From: Bacteroidales bacterium | GTDB lineage: Bacteria > Bacteroidota > Bacteroidia > Bacteroidales > UBA932 | Assembly (NCBI GenBank): GCA_017959005.1 | Contig: JAGDBO010000012.1 | Location: forward strand, 114,003 to 178,002 | Length of the DNA stretch: 64,000 nucleotides | Reading direction: 5' to 3' | Shown here: positions 1 to 9,101 of the stretch, piece by piece | Position numbering within the stretch: the first letter of the stretch is position 1 | Layout: each line of letters opens with the position of its first letter | Translations under genes and position numbers: made by a program | Notes under the pieces: model-generated | Seen by the model: only the letters and a program-made list of their open reading frames with translations | Databases searched by the model: none | Told to the model about the DNA's origin: nothing

Positions 1-407
1 CCAACTCTTACCGCAGTTCCATACTTTTTGCACTGCTCTATAAACTTGGCAAACTGCCCCTGTGCATCCTTATGTACCTGAGCAAAATTGCCGGGATTGA
101 TTCTCACCTTATCTGCTACTGAAGCGGCGGCAACAGCCACCTCCGAGTTAAAGTGCACGTCTGCAACCAGCGGAGTATTAACGCCCTGGCGGTGTAGCTC
201 AGTCTTTATTTTATCCAGCGCCTCAACCTCTTTCATACCCTGTGTTGTAAGTCTTATAAGACGGGCACCCTTTTGGGCCATCTGAAGGCACTGATTGACG
301 CTCGCTTCAACATCCTGAGTATGAGTGTTGCACATTGTCTGAACAGCAATAGGGGCAGAGCCTCCTATGGTCAGATCCTTAATCTTTACCTGGAGTATCT
401 TGGTCAT
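1..407 (-). CDS. ispG: 4-hydroxy-3-methylbut-2-enyl diphosphate synthase, N-terminal part (cut by window edge)
   Basis: The first 135 residues of IspG (GcpE), the iron-sulfur enzyme of the non-mevalonate isoprenoid pathway that turns the cyclic diphosphate MEcPP into HMBPP. The reverse strand reads MTKILQVKIKDLTIGG, then a barrel segment with APIAVQTMCNTHTQDV, RLTTQGMKEVEAL and the family hallmark DKVRINPGNF. Only the N-terminal TIM barrel is visible. The cluster-binding C-terminal domain, and the extra middle domain known from Bacteroidota IspG, would lie left of the window. ATG at 407 is 2 nt after the stop of the barrel-protein gene, so it is probably the last visible member of the long minus-strand run. 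Confidence 0.93.
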   Translation of the reverse strand, partial: MTKILQVKIKDLTIGGSAPIAVQTMCNTHTQDVEASVNQCLQMAQKGARLIRLTTQGMKEVEALDKIKTELHRQGVNTPLVADVHFNSEVAVAAASVADKVRINPGNFAQVHKDAQGQFAKFIEQCKKYGTAVRV

Positions 408-409
408 TT

Positions 410-1204
410 TCAATTCTTTCTGGATGGTTTGTTCTGTGGGTTCTTATATGAGGAACCGCCTATGCGGTAGAAGAGTCCCGCAGAGATAATAATCTGAGAG
501 GTATGAGTTGAGACCCATACATCTTTGTAAAAGACCTTAGGGTCATAGGTATTGCTGAGGTTGTATTTATAGTTTGCCTCCAGGTGAATCTCAAAGGGAC
601 GGAAAACAAAGGCCACTCCGCCGCCTCCTATAATCCCGTAACCATATTTCTTATAGGTAGATGAGATGGATGGATCCAGCAGATCAGAGAATGAAGCACT
701 CAGCTTATATGAGCCGTAAGCGCCCAAATTTAAGAGAAGTCTCATATTCCAGAAGTCTATCCTGAACTGAGAGATAAAAGGGAGCGTAACGGTCTGAAAA
801 CGCTCTTTTCCCTCCCTGATTACTTTTCCGTTATCATCCAAAATAGTTGTGGTGTAGCCAACCTCGTTAAACTGCAGTCCGGTCTCTACTCCAAAGAGTG
901 AGATTGCATTCCAAAGTGAGTGATAATATGTGTAATAGATACCAAAGTTCTTTGGAGTCATCAGAGACTTCTTATCATAATCTACGCTGAAGTAGATATT
1001 GTCTATTGCATATCCCCACTTTACTCCCAGAAGGTGTTCTCTGATTCTGGTGCTGTCTTTTACCTCACCTATAGGTTGAGCGTTTCTGAAGGAGTGCTCG
1101 TCAAACTCCTTCATAATATCCACGGTATCAACTATCTGTGACCAACCTTCAGAGATGCTGAAGAGTGAGAGCAGTGCAATTATTATGATTTTTCCCTTTT
1201 TCAT
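410..1204 (-). CDS. PorT-like outer membrane beta-barrel protein
   Basis: A 264-residue protein with an N-terminal signal peptide (MKKGKIIIIALLSLFSISEG, then WSQ) followed by alternating amphipathic strands, for example YGYGIIGGGGVAFVFRPFEI and SQIIISAGLFYRIGG. That is the pattern of a small 8-10 strand outer-membrane barrel. It resembles the PorT/OMP_b-brl family that Bacteroidota use in envelope assembly and type IX secretion. I assign the fold with more confidence than the PorT role. The ATG directly abuts the stop of the Ig-like lipoprotein gene upstream, and ispG follows after 2 nt, so translational coupling is likely. Confidence 0.72.
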   Translation of the reverse strand: MKKGKIIIIALLSLFSISEGWSQIVDTVDIMKEFDEHSFRNAQPIGEVKDSTRIREHLLGVKWGYAIDNIYFSVDYDKKSLMTPKNFGIYYTYYHSLWNAISLFGVETGLQFNEVGYTTTILDDNGKVIREGKERFQTVTLPFISQFRIDFWNMRLLLNLGAYGSYKLSASFSDLLDPSISSTYKKYGYGIIGGGGVAFVFRPFEIHLEANYKYNLSNTYDPKVFYKDVWVSTHTSQIIISAGLFYRIGGSSYKNPQNKPSRKN

Positions 1205-3133
1205 CTATTCAAATAGTTTTTTCAGATCTACGCTTTGAGTAAGATCCGTCTGTTGTCTAAGCGTTATAAGTGTCTTACGGTCAGAGAGCTTCAGCAATCT
1301 GGCCTTCTCCGGAGGGATTCTCTTTAATACGTTACCCACATCAAGTTTGCCGTTACCGTTCTTATCTTCAGTTATCCTGAAGGAGTAGTTGCCGGCATTC
1401 AGATATGGAAACTTATACTCTCCGTCCCTGGTAACTATATACTTAAGATAGGTTTTATCTCTCTTCTCGTTCACAAGTTCCACTATGTATCTTTTACCCT
1501 TTGTGTTGTTTATCTGAAGGGTAATGGAACTGAGGTTGTCATCATTAGGGAGGGAGAAGTTCCTGCGCAGCGAGTCATTGGTAAAGCCGTTCACGTCTTT
1601 GAAAATGCCTGCCGGAATTCTTACAACGTAATCATTTCCAACCTTGTACGGTTCATCTGCATAGATGGTGTAACGCAGTATGTTGGTGGAATCCTTAACG
1701 GCGTGGAATTTAAAGTTGGAGACAACCTTTCTCGGAGTGGCGGTTGTAAAGAAGAGAGAGTCAAAGTTGGCCTTAATCAGAGGGGTAGGGAAGGTGAGTT
1801 CAATTCCCATATTCTCAACGTTTTTGGCATCCAGAGTAAGGGTAAATTTGAGCAGATCCTCTCTCTCTTTAGGCTGTTTTACCTCATCCTTCTCCTTCTC
1901 TTCATTCTTATTGTTCTTATAAGGGTTGTTCTTGGTGCTCTTACCGGCACTGCTCAGATTCTGAACGTATGCATTGGTAAGGCCGGTGTTGTTCTCATCA
2001 CCCTTTTTGTTTCCCTTTATCTTGCTCTTATCAAAAGGTTTAACCAGTTTTATACTCCTGCTCTCCGGCACGAGTTTTCCGGTGGAATCTGTCTTTTGGT
2101 AGCAGAGACGCATAAAGAGGGTATCCGGAACGCTCTTCCTCTCGTTAATCCAGAATGAGAGTGAATCACCCTCTGCGTTGAACTGGCGGATAATCTTATC
2201 CGAGTAAACGCCCTTAATCAAGAAGGTGTCTATCTGAGGGTTAGCGGCGTTGAACTTAAGGAAGCACTCCCTCTCGGAGACTCTTCCGGAGTTTGTAAGG
2301 TACTGTCTGTCCGGCCTCTCCTTGAATATGTATATATCCGTCTGGGAAGGTCTGCTGAGGCAGGCAACGGTATCTTTCATATCCATCATCTTAGTCTGAA
2401 GCAGCCCCTTTTTCTCCGCGATGGTAGGGGTAATCAAGGTATCACAGAAACCGCCGAACTCAACACCTTTGTCATAGAGGTAGTTATTGTTCTTATCCTC
2501 TACTGCGTATATTGTATAAGGAACTCCCTTTAAGGCTCTTACGCAGAAGTATCCCCACTCGTCCGTCTTGGATACCGCATCCGGCAGATCCAAAACTACA
2601 GAGGAGTCTCTTGGGTTTTGATAGAGAGAAATGAGAACTCCCTTCTTAGGAAGCAGAGTCTGGTAATCCATTACGGTTCCGCTGATTAGCAGGGAATCTT
2701 TGCTGCTTCCGGTGGAGAAGGTATAGACGTAGTTGTTGAAAGGATTGCCCTCGTTAACATCAGATATAGACTCTCCAAAGTAGATGGAGTAGGTTCTGTC
2801 TCTCTTCAGCGTATCGTTGAAAGTTATAACAACACTCTTCTTCTTGATCTTTGCGGTAGGCCTCTTAATCATTGGAGGTGAGACCACTATCTCTGTTGCC
2901 TGGTTCTTGAGCTGAACATATTCGTTAAAGTTCAGATATATCTTTCCCTTCTGGGTAGGGAAGTTGGTTCTGACAGAATCAGGTACGGTTGAGACAATTA
3001 CAGGCGGTATGGTATCTTTGGGACCGCCCTGCGGACCCTTGGAGGTGTTGGCACAGCTCTGTGAGTAGGAGATGTAAAAGCCTGCTGCACAGAGTAGAGC
3101 AACTGCTCTAAGTATGTTTGTTAACTTCTTCAT
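1205..3133 (-). CDS. Ig-like domain (Big_5) envelope lipoprotein
   Basis: About 642 residues. The N-terminus has a hydrophobic export signal ending near a cysteine (FYISYSQSCANTSKG), followed by GPQGGPKDTIPPVIVSTVPD and an Ig-like Big_5 domain (NFNEYVQLKN, VITFNDTLKRDRTYSIYFG, YVYTFSTG). Later parts hold carboxypeptidase-regulatory-like sandwiches (SGTVMDYQTLLPKKGV; YIVTRDGEYKFPYLNAG) and a charged linker rich in K, N and E near residues 375-420. This is a common Bacteroidota surface or periplasmic protein of unknown role. I chose ATG at 3133 because an AAGAG sequence lies 5 nt upstream. A GTG two codons earlier (3139) overlaps the rel stop and is an alternative. Confidence 0.75.
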   Translation of the reverse strand: MKKLTNILRAVALLCAAGFYISYSQSCANTSKGPQGGPKDTIPPVIVSTVPDSVRTNFPTQKGKIYLNFNEYVQLKNQATEIVVSPPMIKRPTAKIKKKSVVITFNDTLKRDRTYSIYFGESISDVNEGNPFNNYVYTFSTGSSKDSLLISGTVMDYQTLLPKKGVLISLYQNPRDSSVVLDLPDAVSKTDEWGYFCVRALKGVPYTIYAVEDKNNNYLYDKGVEFGGFCDTLITPTIAEKKGLLQTKMMDMKDTVACLSRPSQTDIYIFKERPDRQYLTNSGRVSERECFLKFNAANPQIDTFLIKGVYSDKIIRQFNAEGDSLSFWINERKSVPDTLFMRLCYQKTDSTGKLVPESRSIKLVKPFDKSKIKGNKKGDENNTGLTNAYVQNLSSAGKSTKNNPYKNNKNEEKEKDEVKQPKEREDLLKFTLTLDAKNVENMGIELTFPTPLIKANFDSLFFTTATPRKVVSNFKFHAVKDSTNILRYTIYADEPYKVGNDYVVRIPAGIFKDVNGFTNDSLRRNFSLPNDDNLSSITLQINNTKGKRYIVELVNEKRDKTYLKYIVTRDGEYKFPYLNAGNYSFRITEDKNGNGKLDVGNVLKRIPPEKARLLKLSDRKTLITLRQQTDLTQSVDLKKLFE

Positions 3134-3135
3134 AA

Positions 3136-5412
3136 TCACTCTTCATCTTTAAAGTCCACTCTCTTTGCGGACTCAATTCCCTTCATAGTACCAATGGTCT
3201 TGATAATCTCCTCCAGGTCATTGGTATCATGTACGTAAAGGTCTATGTATCCGTAAAATACACCATCGTGAGTCTCAAAGAAGAGCTTGCGTATATTTAC
3301 GGAGAGCTTAAGGGTTATATACTTGGTAATCTCGTTTACAATGCCCAGGCGGTCTATTCCCTTGAGTTCTATTCTGGCAAGGAAGGAGAGGATGGTATGC
3401 TTTGTCCACTTTGCGTTGATGATTTTTCCTCCCTCGCTTGAGGCCAGAGCCATTGCCACAGGGCAGACCTTCTTGTGAATTACAACCTCTCCGTTATCAT
3501 CCAAAAAGCCAATGATAGGGTCTCCCGGAATAGGGTTGCAGCAATCTGCGGTCTTGTATGTAAGTGTCTTGTCCAGAGGGTTTTCCTTAAGGAGGTAATC
3601 CTTGTGGCGGTCTATCTTCTGAGCCTTGCTTTCATCTGTTGCCTCAGTCTCATCCTCCTTCTCCTTGGATGAAGAGAAGGTGAGGTTCCAATACTTGACA
3701 AGCTTGTTCTCCTTGTTCTTTTTGAGAATCTTCTCCAGTGGAGCGAGATCTATAAGGCCGGAACCGATCTTTGAGTAGAGTTCGTCCTTGTTGCTCACCT
3801 TAAACTCATCTATCAGTTTTTTCAGAACCCTTATATGGAGCTTAACGCCAAGGTCATCCAGAGCCTTCTCCAGCTTCTCCTGTCCTCTCTTAATAGAGTC
3901 TTTCACCTCACCTTTAAGGGAATCCAATATGATGTTTCTGGCCTTGGTGGTCTTTACAAACTTAAGCCACTCACGCTGAGGCTTTTGAGAGTCTGCGGTA
4001 ATAATCTCCACCATATCTCCGTTACGGAGCTGGTAGGAAAGTGGCACAAGCTTCAGATTAACTTTGGCTGCAATTGCCTGATTTCCAATCTCAGAGTGAA
4101 TGTAGTATGCAAAGTCCAGAGCGGTGGCTCCCTTCTCCAGACGCTTGGATTCTCCGGCAGGGGTGAATACGTATATCTCCTTGGAGAGCAGGCCGGTATG
4201 GAACTTGTCCAGAAACTCAAGAGCGTTAACGTCCGGGCTCTCAAGCACTTCCCTTACCATATTGAGCCAATCGTCCATATCTCTCTCCGGATTGGCAATC
4301 TTTCCCCCCTTGTAGTTCCAGTGGGCGGCAACTCCTTTCTCCGCAATGGCGTTCATCCTGACGGTTCTTATCTGCACCTCAACCCAGCCTCCCTGAGGGT
4401 TCATAAGGGTGCAGTGCAGAGCTTCGTATCCGTTTGATTTTGGAGTACTTACCCAATCGCGAATGCGGTCCGTATTGGAGAGGTAATCCTCAGAGATAAG
4501 GGAGTAGATATCCCAACACTGCTTTCTCTCCGAGCTGCCCTTCTTTGGTGTGAAGATGATTCTTACGGCAAAGAGGTCATAGATTTCCTCAAAAGGAATA
4601 CCCTTTGTCTGCATCTTGTTCCAGATGGAGTAAGGGGTCTTTATTCTCTTGGTAATGGTGAACTTATAGTGCGCCTCCTCCAGCAGTTTGGAGATAGGTT
4701 CAATAAAGTTGTCTATTATAACTCCCTTTGTCTGAGTATATTCTGCAATCTTGGCGCAGATCTGGGCGTACTGGTCCGGCTGACGGAACTTGAGCCAGAT
4801 GTTCTCCATCTCAGACTTAATGCTGTAGAGTCCCAGGCGGTGGGCCAGAGGGATGAAGATATACATTGTCTCACTGAGAATCTTATCCTGTTTCCTCTCA
4901 GGCATAGACTCTATAGTACGCAGATTATGAAGGCGGTCCGCCAGTTTGATCAGAATTACTCTAACGTCATCATTCAGCGTCAGAAGTATCCTCTTGAAGT
5001 TCTCAGCCTGAAGCGTAGTCTGCTCCTTTCCCCCCTCCATCTTGGTATCCATTGCAGACTTGATCTTTGTAAGACCGTCTACCAGAGAGGCTATCTTGCT
5101 GCCAAATAGTCTCTCAACATCCTCCGTGGTGTACTCCGTATCCTCCACCACATCATGGAGCAGTGCTGTCACGATGGATTTATAGCCCAATCCGATCTCC
5201 TGCACTACAATCTTTGCAACTGCAATAGGATGAATGATATATGGCTCACCGGAACGGCGGCGGACACCCTTGTGGGCTTCGTTTGCAAATTCAAAGGCCT
5301 TTATAACCCCCTCATACTCCTCCTGAGAGGCGCACCTTTTGAGCGCAGCCAGGCGAAGAGATTCGAATTCCCTCTGAATCAGTTCGTTATCTTCTTTAGT
5401 AAATTCACTCAT
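3136..5412 (-). CDS. rel: bifunctional (p)ppGpp synthetase/hydrolase (RelA/SpoT family)
   Basis: A 758-residue long RSH enzyme that makes and degrades the stringent-response alarmone. Domains in order: HD hydrolase (about 35-190; EPYIIHPIAVAKIV and the catalytic LLHDVVEDTEYT), synthetase (about 240-370; YSIWNKMQTKGIPF, TPKSNGYEALHCTLM, WVEVQIRT), TGS (about 410-470; YVFTPAGESKRLEKGATALD), a helical/zinc-finger region (KTADCCNPIPGDPIIGF) and a C-terminal ACT domain (ARIELKGIDRLGIVNEITK). Both catalytic sites look intact, as expected when a genome has one bifunctional Rel. hydG ends 11 nt upstream and the Ig-like lipoprotein gene overlaps or abuts the 3' end, so it is cotranscribed with redox and envelope genes. 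Confidence 0.97.
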   Translation of the reverse strand: MSEFTKEDNELIQREFESLRLAALKRCASQEEYEGVIKAFEFANEAHKGVRRRSGEPYIIHPIAVAKIVVQEIGLGYKSIVTALLHDVVEDTEYTTEDVERLFGSKIASLVDGLTKIKSAMDTKMEGGKEQTTLQAENFKRILLTLNDDVRVILIKLADRLHNLRTIESMPERKQDKILSETMYIFIPLAHRLGLYSIKSEMENIWLKFRQPDQYAQICAKIAEYTQTKGVIIDNFIEPISKLLEEAHYKFTITKRIKTPYSIWNKMQTKGIPFEEIYDLFAVRIIFTPKKGSSERKQCWDIYSLISEDYLSNTDRIRDWVSTPKSNGYEALHCTLMNPQGGWVEVQIRTVRMNAIAEKGVAAHWNYKGGKIANPERDMDDWLNMVREVLESPDVNALEFLDKFHTGLLSKEIYVFTPAGESKRLEKGATALDFAYYIHSEIGNQAIAAKVNLKLVPLSYQLRNGDMVEIITADSQKPQREWLKFVKTTKARNIILDSLKGEVKDSIKRGQEKLEKALDDLGVKLHIRVLKKLIDEFKVSNKDELYSKIGSGLIDLAPLEKILKKNKENKLVKYWNLTFSSSKEKEDETEATDESKAQKIDRHKDYLLKENPLDKTLTYKTADCCNPIPGDPIIGFLDDNGEVVIHKKVCPVAMALASSEGGKIINAKWTKHTILSFLARIELKGIDRLGIVNEITKYITLKLSVNIRKLFFETHDGVFYGYIDLYVHDTNDLEEIIKTIGTMKGIESAKRVDFKDEE

Positions 5413-5423
5413 CCTTTTAAGGT

Positions 5424-6854
5424 TTAAAGTCTAATATCTCTTTTACCCTCCATCACCTCTTTGAGCTTCAAAGATATCTTATCTTTCCATTGGCTCTCCT
5501 CCATCTTTGCCATTTCCCTCTCGATAAGTTTATATCCCTCCTCTTTAGTCTCCTCTGAGGCGTAGTCCTCCAAATATTCAGCAAGTGTAAGCAGAGCGTT
5601 AGGGGTGCAGAACTTCTTAATGAAGCCTGGTATTGCAAACTCCATAAAGTGCTCTCCGGTTCTTCCGGCTCTGTAGCAGGAGGTGCAGAAACTAGGTATA
5701 AAGTCCTCACTCATAAGCCATTTTACGGCCTCATCCAAACCTCTGGTATCTCCAACTTTAAACTGTTCACGCTCCAGACTCTGCTTTGCCTCTTTTGAAA
5801 CATAGCCGCCAATCTCCAGTTTGGTGCCCGCATCAATCTGAGAGACACCAAAATGGATAACATCTTTCCTGATCTCCGGAGCCTCTCTTGCGGTCATAAT
5901 CATTCCGGTGTAAGGAACTGCAAGACGCAGTATGGCAACCAGTCTCTTAAACTCCTCATCCTTAGTGCGGTATGGGAACTCCAGGTTTACATCCGTAGCC
6001 GGCTGGATTCTTGGGAAACTTATGGTGTGAGGTCCCACTCCAAACTTCTCCTTAAGGTGGATGGCGTGGCTTACAAGTCCCATAACCTCAAACCGCCAGT
6101 CATAAAGTCCTATGAGTGCGCCAATTCCAAGGTCATCTATTCCCGCCTCAAAGGCTCTGTCCAAGCCGTCCAGCCTCCACATATAGTTACCCTTAATGGT
6201 ATCTTTGGGGTGATACTGAGCGTAGGTGCCCTTATGGTAGGTCTCCTGGAATATCTGGTATGTTCCTATGCCCTCGTTTTTAATTGTCTTATAGCCTTTT
6301 ACATCCAGAGGAGCGGCATTTATGTTCACCCTCCTTATAGCTCCGTTTTTGGAGTGGACACTATAAACTGTCTTTACGCAATCTGCAATAAACTCAGGGG
6401 TGTAGATAGGGGACTCTCCGAATACCAGAATAAGCCTCTTCTGTCCGCTGTCCTGCAAAGAGGTGACCTCCGCAATGAGCTCCTCCTTTGTAAGTGTCTT
6501 TCTTACAGTGTTATGGGAACTCTTTCTGAAGCCGCAGTAGGCGCAGTTGTTTACGCAGTAGTTGCCTATGTAGAGGGGTGCAAAGAGAACAATCCTGTTT
6601 CCGTAAATCTCTCTCTTCAGTTCTCTTGCAGCGTTGTATAACTCCTCCAGTCCCTCCTCGGACTTAATGGCCAGCAGGGCTGCCGTATCCTCAAGGGTAA
6701 GCGGATTCTTGGAGAGGGATTTTGCAAATATCTCCCTGTAGTGGACTTTGTCCTCTACACTCTTGGAAATGAGGTTGTTAATCTTATCATCATTGATAAA
6801 ATCCACAGCCCCTTTGCTAAGAGTCCAATCCATATTTATTCCTTTATCTATCAT
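5424..6854 (-). CDS. hydG: [FeFe]-hydrogenase maturase HydG (radical SAM tyrosine lyase)
   Basis: A 476-residue radical SAM enzyme that splits tyrosine into p-cresol plus CO and CN for the H-cluster of [FeFe] hydrogenase. Both diagnostic cluster motifs are present: the SAM-cluster CX3CX2C (CVNNCAYCGF) and the C-terminal CX2CX22C (CTSC, then exactly 22 residues to FCTPNALLT) that distinguishes HydG from ThiH. The frame stays open upstream to 7193, but that stretch is antisense-like sequence inside yihY. ATG at 6854 overlaps the yihY stop as ATGA and gives the normal HydG length. HydE, HydF and the hydrogenase are not in the window, so the partners must be encoded elsewhere. Confidence 0.95.
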   Translation of the reverse strand: MIDKGINMDWTLSKGAVDFINDDKINNLISKSVEDKVHYREIFAKSLSKNPLTLEDTAALLAIKSEEGLEELYNAARELKREIYGNRIVLFAPLYIGNYCVNNCAYCGFRKSSHNTVRKTLTKEELIAEVTSLQDSGQKRLILVFGESPIYTPEFIADCVKTVYSVHSKNGAIRRVNINAAPLDVKGYKTIKNEGIGTYQIFQETYHKGTYAQYHPKDTIKGNYMWRLDGLDRAFEAGIDDLGIGALIGLYDWRFEVMGLVSHAIHLKEKFGVGPHTISFPRIQPATDVNLEFPYRTKDEEFKRLVAILRLAVPYTGMIMTAREAPEIRKDVIHFGVSQIDAGTKLEIGGYVSKEAKQSLEREQFKVGDTRGLDEAVKWLMSEDFIPSFCTSCYRAGRTGEHFMEFAIPGFIKKFCTPNALLTLAEYLEDYASEETKEEGYKLIEREMAKMEESQWKDKISLKLKEVMEGKRDIRL

Positions 6855-7885
6855 GCTTTCAATTTTAATCTTTCTTCCTTCTCTTTTTTCTTTCTGTCCA
6901 TATGTGCCTTCAGACTCTGGAACGAGTGGGTCATCTCTGCCCCAATCAGTATCATCATCCAGCTGAGGTTCAGCCAGATAAGGAACAATGGGAAGGCTGC
7001 AACCGCTCCGTAAATTCTGTTCAGTCTGGAGACCATAACCTGGGTTCCCGTATAGAGGAACTGCAGCAGAACAAAGGCGAATGCGGCAACAATTGAGGCC
7101 CTGAAGGCGTGCCTCCACTCCACCTTGGTGTTTGGTATGTACTTGTTCATCATTGTAAGACATACAACGCAGATCAAGTAATACAAGAGCCATTGGACGG
7201 CACCTGCAATATGCACTCCTCCAAGCATTTTAACACTGTACTGGCCTATGCTGTTTGTGGTAAAGACACCCAGCGAGAGGAAGAGCAGAAGCAAAAACGG
7301 ACTCACCAGAATAAACCCCGTACAATAGGCAACTCTTTTGCCCATGGATCTTCTCTTGCTGATTCTCCAAATTGCGTTAAAATGCCTCTCTATGTTGAAA
7401 ATAAGCCATACTACAGACCAGAAGAATACGAATGCACTCACCATTCCGAATGTGCTCTCCTTTCCGGTACTTATTATGTTGTTGGCAAAACCCAATGCCT
7501 TCTCAATTATCTGCTCGTTCCCCTCAAAAGTGCGGTAAATGACAGATTCAAAGTAGTTTTCCAAGCCCACACCGTCCACTATGAAGAAGATAAGGGCAAG
7601 GAAAGGAATTATGGCAAAGGTGGTGAAGAAGGTAAGGGATATGGAGTAGAGGCCAAGTTTGTTGTCTCTGGAGTTATGAACAAGTTCCAACACTCTCAGA
7701 AGTCCGTTGGCCACTAACTTTCTTGGGCCCTTAAGAGTCTCAAAATCAACTGTCCAGATATCGTCCCTAAGAAACTTTATGCATATCTGATAGAGTTCCT
7801 TAACGGAGTCAATCCAACTGTTGACCTCGCTCCTAATGCCTTTTGAAAAGCCCTTTACACCGTGTTCACCTACCTCGTTACTCAT
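6851..7885 (-). CDS. yihY: YihY/BrkB-family inner membrane protein
   Basis: A 344-residue integral membrane protein with about six transmembrane helices (LYSISLTFFTTFAIIPFLAL; FGMVSAFVFFWSVVWLIFNI; TGFILVSPFLLLLFLSLGVF; WLLYYLICVVCLTMMN; AFAFVLLQFLYTG; FPLFLIWLNLSWMMILIGAE) and charged cytoplasmic tails. This matches the YihY/BrkB family, formerly called ribonuclease BN, whose transport or envelope role is unsettled. The start overlaps the fprA stop by 8 bp and the stop overlaps hydG (ATGA), so it is coupled on both sides. Confidence 0.87.
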   Translation of the reverse strand: MSNEVGEHGVKGFSKGIRSEVNSWIDSVKELYQICIKFLRDDIWTVDFETLKGPRKLVANGLLRVLELVHNSRDNKLGLYSISLTFFTTFAIIPFLALIFFIVDGVGLENYFESVIYRTFEGNEQIIEKALGFANNIISTGKESTFGMVSAFVFFWSVVWLIFNIERHFNAIWRISKRRSMGKRVAYCTGFILVSPFLLLLFLSLGVFTTNSIGQYSVKMLGGVHIAGAVQWLLYYLICVVCLTMMNKYIPNTKVEWRHAFRASIVAAFAFVLLQFLYTGTQVMVSRLNRIYGAVAAFPLFLIWLNLSWMMILIGAEMTHSFQSLKAHMDRKKKEKEERLKLKA

Positions 7886-9074
7886 CCAATGCTTTTACAA
7901 AACTCTCTGCAAAGAGGTTGAGATTCTCTTCAACTTTCTCTGCGGTAGGCGCTCCAAACGCCTCAACAGTAGGGGATACCAGGTTCAGTTTTGCCTCCTC
8001 CGCAAACTTTGCAAGTGCCTTTGCACCGGCGCCGTTCCAGCCGCTGGTTCCGAATATTCCCATCACCTTACCCTTAGGAGCCATAATCTTTATCTCATTG
8101 CAGAGATGCTCCATCATAGGGTGCATGAAGGTGTTATAGGCACAGGTTCCCAGTATGAACCCTTTGTATCTCATAATATCGCTAAGGATATAGGAGGCGT
8201 TACTTCTTGATACATCGTAAGTTCTGACGTTCTTAACTCCCAACTCAGCCATCTTTGCTCCAATGGTATCCGCCAGGCGTGCGGTGTTGCCGTACATTGA
8301 GGCATAGCAGATTACAACGCCTCTCTCAGATTTTGAAGCGGCCCAGTCTGCGTAGAGTGAGATGACCTTCTGAGGATTCTCCTTCCATACAACTCCGTGA
8401 GATGGTGCAATCATCTTTACAGGGGTATCTGCCAGTTTGGTTATTGCTCTGGTTACCATCTGGTTGTACTTGGCAACAATGTTGGAGTAGTAGCGTCTCA
8501 TCTCAGGCAGGAAGATCTCCTCCATATTGTAGTCAGAGTCAAAGATGCCGCCGTCCAGAGTGCCGTAACCTCCGAATGCGTCACAGGTGAAGAGTACTCC
8601 CTCCTTAACATCCAGAGTTACCATAGTTTCAGGCCAGTGTACCCAAGGAATGAAGACAAACTTAAGGGTACTCTCTCCAATCTCAACCTCCTGATTGTCA
8701 GTTACCGCCATAAATGACTCCTGAGATATGCCGTAGTACTTCTCCATAAGTTCAAAGGTCTTGGCGTTTCCAATAACCTTAACCTCCGGATATTTGGCAA
8801 TAACGGAGGAGATCATTCCGGAGTGGTCCGGCTCCATGTGGTTGACTACCAAATAGTCCAGTTTCTCTCCGCCCAGTACCGTCTCAATCTTTTTGAGGAA
8901 CTCACCGTCTGAGCCAAACTCTACGGTATCTATAAGGACGTTCTTTTTGTCCTTGATAATGTAGGAGTTATAGGAGACTCCGTAAGGAATAGGCCAGTTG
9001 TTTTCAAATAGGGCCGTACGTCTGTCGTTTACTCCAATATAACTGATTCTGTCACTTATTTTGCTTATTCTCAT
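7878..9074 (-). CDS. fprA: flavodiiron protein, A-type flavoprotein (O2/NO reductase)
   Basis: A 398-residue two-domain enzyme. Residues 1-250 form a metallo-beta-lactamase-like diiron domain with the HxExDH signature (VNHMEPDHSG) and further ligands (PWVHWPETM, FTCDAFGGYG, APSHGVVW). Residues 255-398 form a flavodoxin domain with an FMN loop (CYASMYGNTARLAD) and FGTSGWNGAG. Flavodiiron proteins reduce O2 to water or NO to N2O and protect strict anaerobes, usually with electrons from rubredoxin. A rubredoxin gene lies in this window at 32171. There is no extra NAD(P)H reductase domain. It sits 27 nt downstream of ligA and next to the oxygen-sensitive HydG maturase. Confidence 0.95.
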   Translation of the reverse strand: MRISKISDRISYIGVNDRRTALFENNWPIPYGVSYNSYIIKDKKNVLIDTVEFGSDGEFLKKIETVLGGEKLDYLVVNHMEPDHSGMISSVIAKYPEVKVIGNAKTFELMEKYYGISQESFMAVTDNQEVEIGESTLKFVFIPWVHWPETMVTLDVKEGVLFTCDAFGGYGTLDGGIFDSDYNMEEIFLPEMRRYYSNIVAKYNQMVTRAITKLADTPVKMIAPSHGVVWKENPQKVISLYADWAASKSERGVVICYASMYGNTARLADTIGAKMAELGVKNVRTYDVSRSNASYILSDIMRYKGFILGTCAYNTFMHPMMEHLCNEIKIMAPKGKVMGIFGTSGWNGAGAKALAKFAEEAKLNLVSPTVEAFGAPTAEKVEENLNLFAESFVKALDE

Positions 9075-9101
9075 ATCTTTATGTTATTTCTATATATTCT
9101 C

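Noticed and set aside
3835-4437. 200-residue plus-strand frame opposite rel
   Set aside because: Antisense to a conserved enzyme, no family resemblance, no promoter: a shadow frame.
5853-6641. 262-residue plus-strand frame opposite hydG
   Set aside because: Antisense to a conserved radical SAM gene; residues look random.
6855-7193. N-terminal extension of the hydG frame (open to 7193)
   Set aside because: It overlaps yihY coding sequence and adds low-complexity, family-unlike residues; ATG 6854 overlaps the yihY stop and gives normal HydG length.
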